A DNA stretch of 64,000 nucleotides. Origin: Nonomuraea endophytica (lineage in GTDB: Bacteria > Actinomycetota > Actinomycetes > Streptosporangiales > Streptosporangiaceae). A model generated the notes under the pieces. It was not told the DNA's origin. It saw only the letters and a program-made list of their open reading frames with translations, and did no database searches. The stretch lies in NCBI RefSeq assembly GCF_014203235.1, contig NZ_JACHIN010000003.1, positions 1 to 64,000 of the forward strand, read 5' to 3'. Positions 60,765 through 64,000 of this stretch are shown in pieces (position 1 is the first letter of the stretch; every line of letters begins with the position of its first letter). A program made the translations under genes and the position numbers.

Positions 60765-62810
60765 ATGAGCCTCATCGCTTTCGATCCCTCGCGACGCCGC
60801 TGGTCGCTCACCACTCCACGCACCAGCTACGTCATCGGGCTCACCGACGACGACGTGCCCGCCTGCCTGCACTGGGGGCCGAGGCTCACACCTGAGCAGG
60901 CCGCCGCGCTGCCGGGCGCCGTGCCGTTCAGGGCCAGCAGTTTCGACGAGTCCGGCGTGGCCGAGGAGCTCCTCACCGAGGCCGGCGCCCGCTTCGGCGC
61001 CGCCTCCCTGCAGATCCGCTTCGCCAACGGCGACACCGGCGTGGAATGGCAGCACACCGGGCACGAGATCGAGGACGGCCACCTGACGATCCTGATGCGC
61101 GACCGCGCCCACCCGCTGGAGGTGGCGCTGCACTACCGCGTGCGCGCGGACAGCGACGTCGTCGAGCGCTGGACGGAGATCCGCTCAGAGGAGCCCGTCA
61201 CGCTGCTGCGCTGCGACTCGGCCGCCTGGAACCTGCCCCCGCTGCCCGGCTACCGGCTCAGCCACGCCAGCGGCGGATGGGCCGCCGAGAACTCCGTGCG
61301 CCGCGTGGAACTGCCCGTCGGCGAGACCGTCCTGACCAGCCGGCGCGGCATCACCAGCCACCAGGCCAACCCCTGGGTCATGGTCGACTCCGGCGAGGCG
61401 GGCGAGGAGCACGGCGAGGTCTGGAGCGCCGCCCTGGCCTGGAGCGGAAGCTGGCGCCTCACGCTCGGCCGCACCCCTTCCGGGCGCACCGGCTGGACCG
61501 GCGGGTTCGGCCACGAAGGGGTGTCCTGGCAGGGGACTGAGTGGAGCACGCCGGTCTTCGCCGGGCTCTACTCCGACGGCGGGTTCGGGGGCGCCAGCCG
61601 TACGTGGCATCGCTATGTCAACGAGCACGTCCGGCCGGCCGCCGGCGAGCTGCGGCCGCTGCTCTACAACTCGTGGGAGGCCGTCGGCTTCGACGTCGGC
61701 GAGGAGAGCCAGAAGCGCATGGCGGCGCTGGCCGCGCGGGTCGGGGCGGAGGTGTTCGTCATGGACGACGCCTGGTTCGGCGGGCGTACCAGCGACCGGG
61801 CCGGGCTCGGCGACTGGTGGCCCAACCCCGTGCGATTCCCGGACGGGCTGACGCCGCTCATCGAGGAGGTGCACCGGCTCGGCATGAAGTTCGGGCTGTG
61901 GGTGGAGCCCGAGATGGTCAACCCCGACAGCGACCTCTACCGCGAGCACCCCGACTGGGTCGTGCACATGCCGGGACGGCCGCGCACCGAGCTGCGCCAC
62001 CAGCTGCTGCTCGACTTCTCCCGCCCCGAGGTGGCCGACTGGGCGCACAAGTGGCTGCACCGGCTGGTCAGCGAGCACGCCATCGACTTCCTCAAGTGGG
62101 ACTGCAACCGCACCTTCACCCAGGCCGACCCGGGCGACCTGCTGGTCGGGCACGTGCGGGCCGTCTACTCCATCCTCGACCGGCTGCGCGCCGACCACCC
62201 GCACCTGCGCGTGGAGGCCTGCTCGGGCGGCGGCGGGCGGACCGACCTCGGCATGATGGCCCGCACCGACCAGGTCTGGACCTCCGACAACACCGACGCC
62301 GCCGACCGCCTGTCCATCCAGCACGGCTTCACCCAGATCTACCCGGCCGGCGCCATGGCCGCCTGGGTCACCGACAGTCCCAACCCGATCACCGGCCGGC
62401 GCGTCCCGCTCGCCTTCCGCTTCCACGTGGCCATGGCCGGCGTGCTCGGCCTCGGCGGCGACCTGCCGAACTGGAGCGAGCGGGAGCTCGACGAAGCCGC
62501 CGGGCTGGTCGCCCTCTACAAGGACATCCGCCCCGTCGTCCAGTACGGCGAGCTGCACCGGCTGCGCGAGGCCGTGCAGTACACGCTGGGCGAGCGGGTC
62601 GTCGTGCTCGCCTTCAGGCGCCGCGCCGCGTTCGGCGCGCCCGGCGTGCCCCTGCGCCTGTCCGGACTCGACCCCGACGCCCGCTACCGCGACGAGGACA
62701 CCGGCGCCGTCCACCACGGCGTGCTGCTGACCTCCCGCGGCCTGCTGCCCCCCTTCCCCAACGACGACTACGCCAGCGCCCTCATCCGCCTGCGCAAGGA
62801 GCAGCCTTGA
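60765..62810 (+). CDS. Alpha-galactosidase, family GH36
   Basis: A 681-residue classical GH36 enzyme. The N-terminal beta-supersandwich is followed by NSWEAVGFDVGEESQ, VFVMDDAWFGGRTSDRAGLGDW, KFGLWVEPEMVNPDSDLY, DFLKWDCNR with the nucleophile Asp, and EACSGGGGRTDLGMMARTDQ then VWTSDNTDA with the acid/base Asp. No signal peptide. ATG 60765 is chosen since a -10 TAGGCT ends 7 nt earlier and there is no ribosome-binding site, so the mRNA is likely leaderless; a GTG at 60747 would lie upstream of the predicted transcription start. Confidence 0.94.
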   Translation: MSLIAFDPSRRRWSLTTPRTSYVIGLTDDDVPACLHWGPRLTPEQAAALPGAVPFRASSFDESGVAEELLTEAGARFGAASLQIRFANGDTGVEWQHTGHEIEDGHLTILMRDRAHPLEVALHYRVRADSDVVERWTEIRSEEPVTLLRCDSAAWNLPPLPGYRLSHASGGWAAENSVRRVELPVGETVLTSRRGITSHQANPWVMVDSGEAGEEHGEVWSAALAWSGSWRLTLGRTPSGRTGWTGGFGHEGVSWQGTEWSTPVFAGLYSDGGFGGASRTWHRYVNEHVRPAAGELRPLLYNSWEAVGFDVGEESQKRMAALAARVGAEVFVMDDAWFGGRTSDRAGLGDWWPNPVRFPDGLTPLIEEVHRLGMKFGLWVEPEMVNPDSDLYREHPDWVVHMPGRPRTELRHQLLLDFSRPEVADWAHKWLHRLVSEHAIDFLKWDCNRTFTQADPGDLLVGHVRAVYSILDRLRADHPHLRVEACSGGGGRTDLGMMARTDQVWTSDNTDAADRLSIQHGFTQIYPAGAMAAWVTDSPNPITGRRVPLAFRFHVAMAGVLGLGGDLPNWSERELDEAAGLVALYKDIRPVVQYGELHRLREAVQYTLGERVVVLAFRRRAAFGAPGVPLRLSGLDPDARYRDEDTGAVHHGVLLTSRGLLPPFPNDDYASALIRLRKEQP

Positions 62811-64000
62811 CCCGCCGCTACGCCATCGTCGGACTCGGACACCGCGCCGGGATGTACGTCAACGCCCTGAGAGGTGACTGGAGCCACGCCGGGGAGCTGG
62901 TCGCCTTCTGCGACACCAACGCCTCCCGCATGGCCTCCTACGGCGCCGATGTGCCCGCCTACCAGGACTTCGGCCAGATGCTCGACGCGGCGCGCCCCGA
63001 CGTCGTCATCGTCACCAGCCCCGACCGCACCCACCACGTCTACGCCGTCTCCGCCCTGGAGCGCGGCTGCGCCGTCATCGTCGAGAAGCCCCTCGCCACC
63101 ACGGCCGAAGGCTGCCGGGCCATCGCCAAGGCCGCCGGCGACGTGACGATCACCTTCAACTACCGCTACTCGCCGCGCAACTCAGCGGTGAAGCGCCTGG
63201 TCGCCGAGGGCGCCATCGGCGAGGTCACCTCCGTGCACTTCGAATGGCTGCTCGACACCATGCACGGCGCCGACTACTTCCGCCGCTGGCACCGCGACAA
63301 GGCCAACTCCGGCGGCCTGCTCGTGCACAAGTCCGGCCACCACTTCGACCTGGTCAACTGGTGGCTGGCCGCCGCCCCCCAGACCGTCTACGCCGAAGGC
63401 GACCTGCGCTTCTACGGCCACGCCAACGCCCCGGGCCCGCGCCCGCCCCGCAGCCGGGACTCCGGCCTCATCGGCGCCGACCGCTTCTCCATCGACCTGG
63501 CCGCCGACCCCCGGCTCGACACCCTCTACCTCCAGGCCGAGCACGAGGACGGCTACCACCGCGACCAGGACGTCTTCGCCCCCGGCGTGAACATCGAGGA
63601 CAACATGGCGGTGCTGGTCCGCTACGACTCCCGCGCGCTGCTGACCTACTCGCTGCACGCGCACGCGCCCTGGGAGGGCTACCGGGTCGCGCTCAACGGC
63701 ACCCTCGGCCGGATCGAGCTCGACGTCGTCGAACGCGAGTGGGCCGACCCCGACTCCGCCGCCAAGCTCGGCAAGGGCGCCAGACGGCTCACCGAGGGGC
63801 GGGTACGCGGCGAGCGCCTCGTCCTGCAGCGCCACTGGGAACCCGCCGAGGAGATCGAGATCCCGACCGGCTCCGGCGGGCACGGCGGCGGCGACCGGCT
63901 CCTGCTCGACGACCTGTTCGGCACGCCGGCCCCCGACCCGCTGGGCCGCCGCGCCGACTACACCGACGGCATCCGCGCCGCCGGGATCGGCATCGCGGCC
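62807..64000 (+). CDS. Gfo/Idh/MocA-family oxidoreductase, cut by window end
   Basis: A TTG at 62807 overlaps the GH36 stop (TTGA) with AAGGAG 4 nt upstream; 398 codons are open to the edge. The Rossmann start is RRYAIVGLGHRAGMYVNAL, VVIVTSPDRTHHVYAVSALE and VIVEKPLATT follow (the EKP Lys), then TITFNYRYSPRN and GGLLVHKSGHHFDLVNWWL with the catalytic-type Lys and His. It likely oxidises a sugar or glycoside from the locus; GH109-like glycosidase activity is another possibility for this superfamily. The C-terminus is beyond the window. Confidence 0.88.
   Translation, partial: MTRRYAIVGLGHRAGMYVNALRGDWSHAGELVAFCDTNASRMASYGADVPAYQDFGQMLDAARPDVVIVTSPDRTHHVYAVSALERGCAVIVEKPLATTAEGCRAIAKAAGDVTITFNYRYSPRNSAVKRLVAEGAIGEVTSVHFEWLLDTMHGADYFRRWHRDKANSGGLLVHKSGHHFDLVNWWLAAAPQTVYAEGDLRFYGHANAPGPRPPRSRDSGLIGADRFSIDLAADPRLDTLYLQAEHEDGYHRDQDVFAPGVNIEDNMAVLVRYDSRALLTYSLHAHAPWEGYRVALNGTLGRIELDVVEREWADPDSAAKLGKGARRLTEGRVRGERLVLQRHWEPAEEIEIPTGSGGHGGGDRLLLDDLFGTPAPDPLGRRADYTDGIRAAGIGIAA

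Overview
The window is very GC-rich, gene-dense DNA with many GTG and TTG starts, 4-bp ATGA/GTGA overlaps and several apparently leaderless genes. Products such as a PASTA-domain Ser/Thr kinase, an Rv2175c-type regulator, F420/PPOX-fold oxidoreductases and an MmyB-type regulator point to a filamentous actinomycete. A Streptosporangiales (Nonomuraea-like) genome is my best guess, from protein style only. No complete rRNA or tRNA gene, CRISPR array or insertion sequence is visible.

Positions 1-17.9 kb hold a nearly complete purine-to-glycerate pathway. The plus-strand part encodes the end of a probable OHCU decarboxylase, HIU hydrolase, uricase, three subunits of a molybdenum hydroxylase (xanthine dehydrogenase type) with an 8-oxoguanine deaminase gene between them, an NCS2 purine permease and XdhC. 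A divergent CGNR-type regulator and MFS transporter follow. An opposing minus-strand operon then runs from a small GGCT/AtzF-C-like protein through hydroxypyruvate isomerase, tartronate semialdehyde reductase, glyoxylate carboligase, glycerate kinase and allantoinase to allantoicase. The step that consumes ureidoglycolate has no recognised enzyme here.

Positions 18-32.6 kb are mostly conserved core genes: a YcaQ-like winged-helix protein, a secreted serine hydrolase, a lipoprotein, a PASTA kinase, thiG-thiS-thiO under a TPP riboswitch, an FAD oxidoreductase, an Rv2175c-like protein, thiE, a polyprenyl diphosphate synthase and metF. A CqsA-like acyl-CoA:amino acid ligase, a GNAT and a YbaK-type deacylase come next.

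Positions 32.6-45 kb are more mixed. They include an L,D-transpeptidase, a tRNA-like fragment, a less GC-rich patch with an unknown Cys-rich protein and a lone ribosomal protein S15 gene, a phospholipase D-like protein, a vanadium-haloperoxidase-like secreted protein, an ATPase behind two tandem palindromes, and a patchwork of regulators, reductases and a decayed MmcQ gene.

Positions 45.3-64 kb form a carbohydrate-use locus. It has an ABC importer without its ATPase, three aldo/keto reductases or helpers, GH97, two GH36 enzymes, three consecutive secreted polysaccharide-active candidates (BNR propeller, lyase-like jelly roll, beta-helix), a ROK regulator and a Gfo/Idh/MocA oxidoreductase cut by the window end. 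Two divergent promoters in this locus, about 9.7 kb apart, carry the same 27-bp element with the same spacing to a second conserved block, which suggests one local regulon, plausibly run by the ROK protein.
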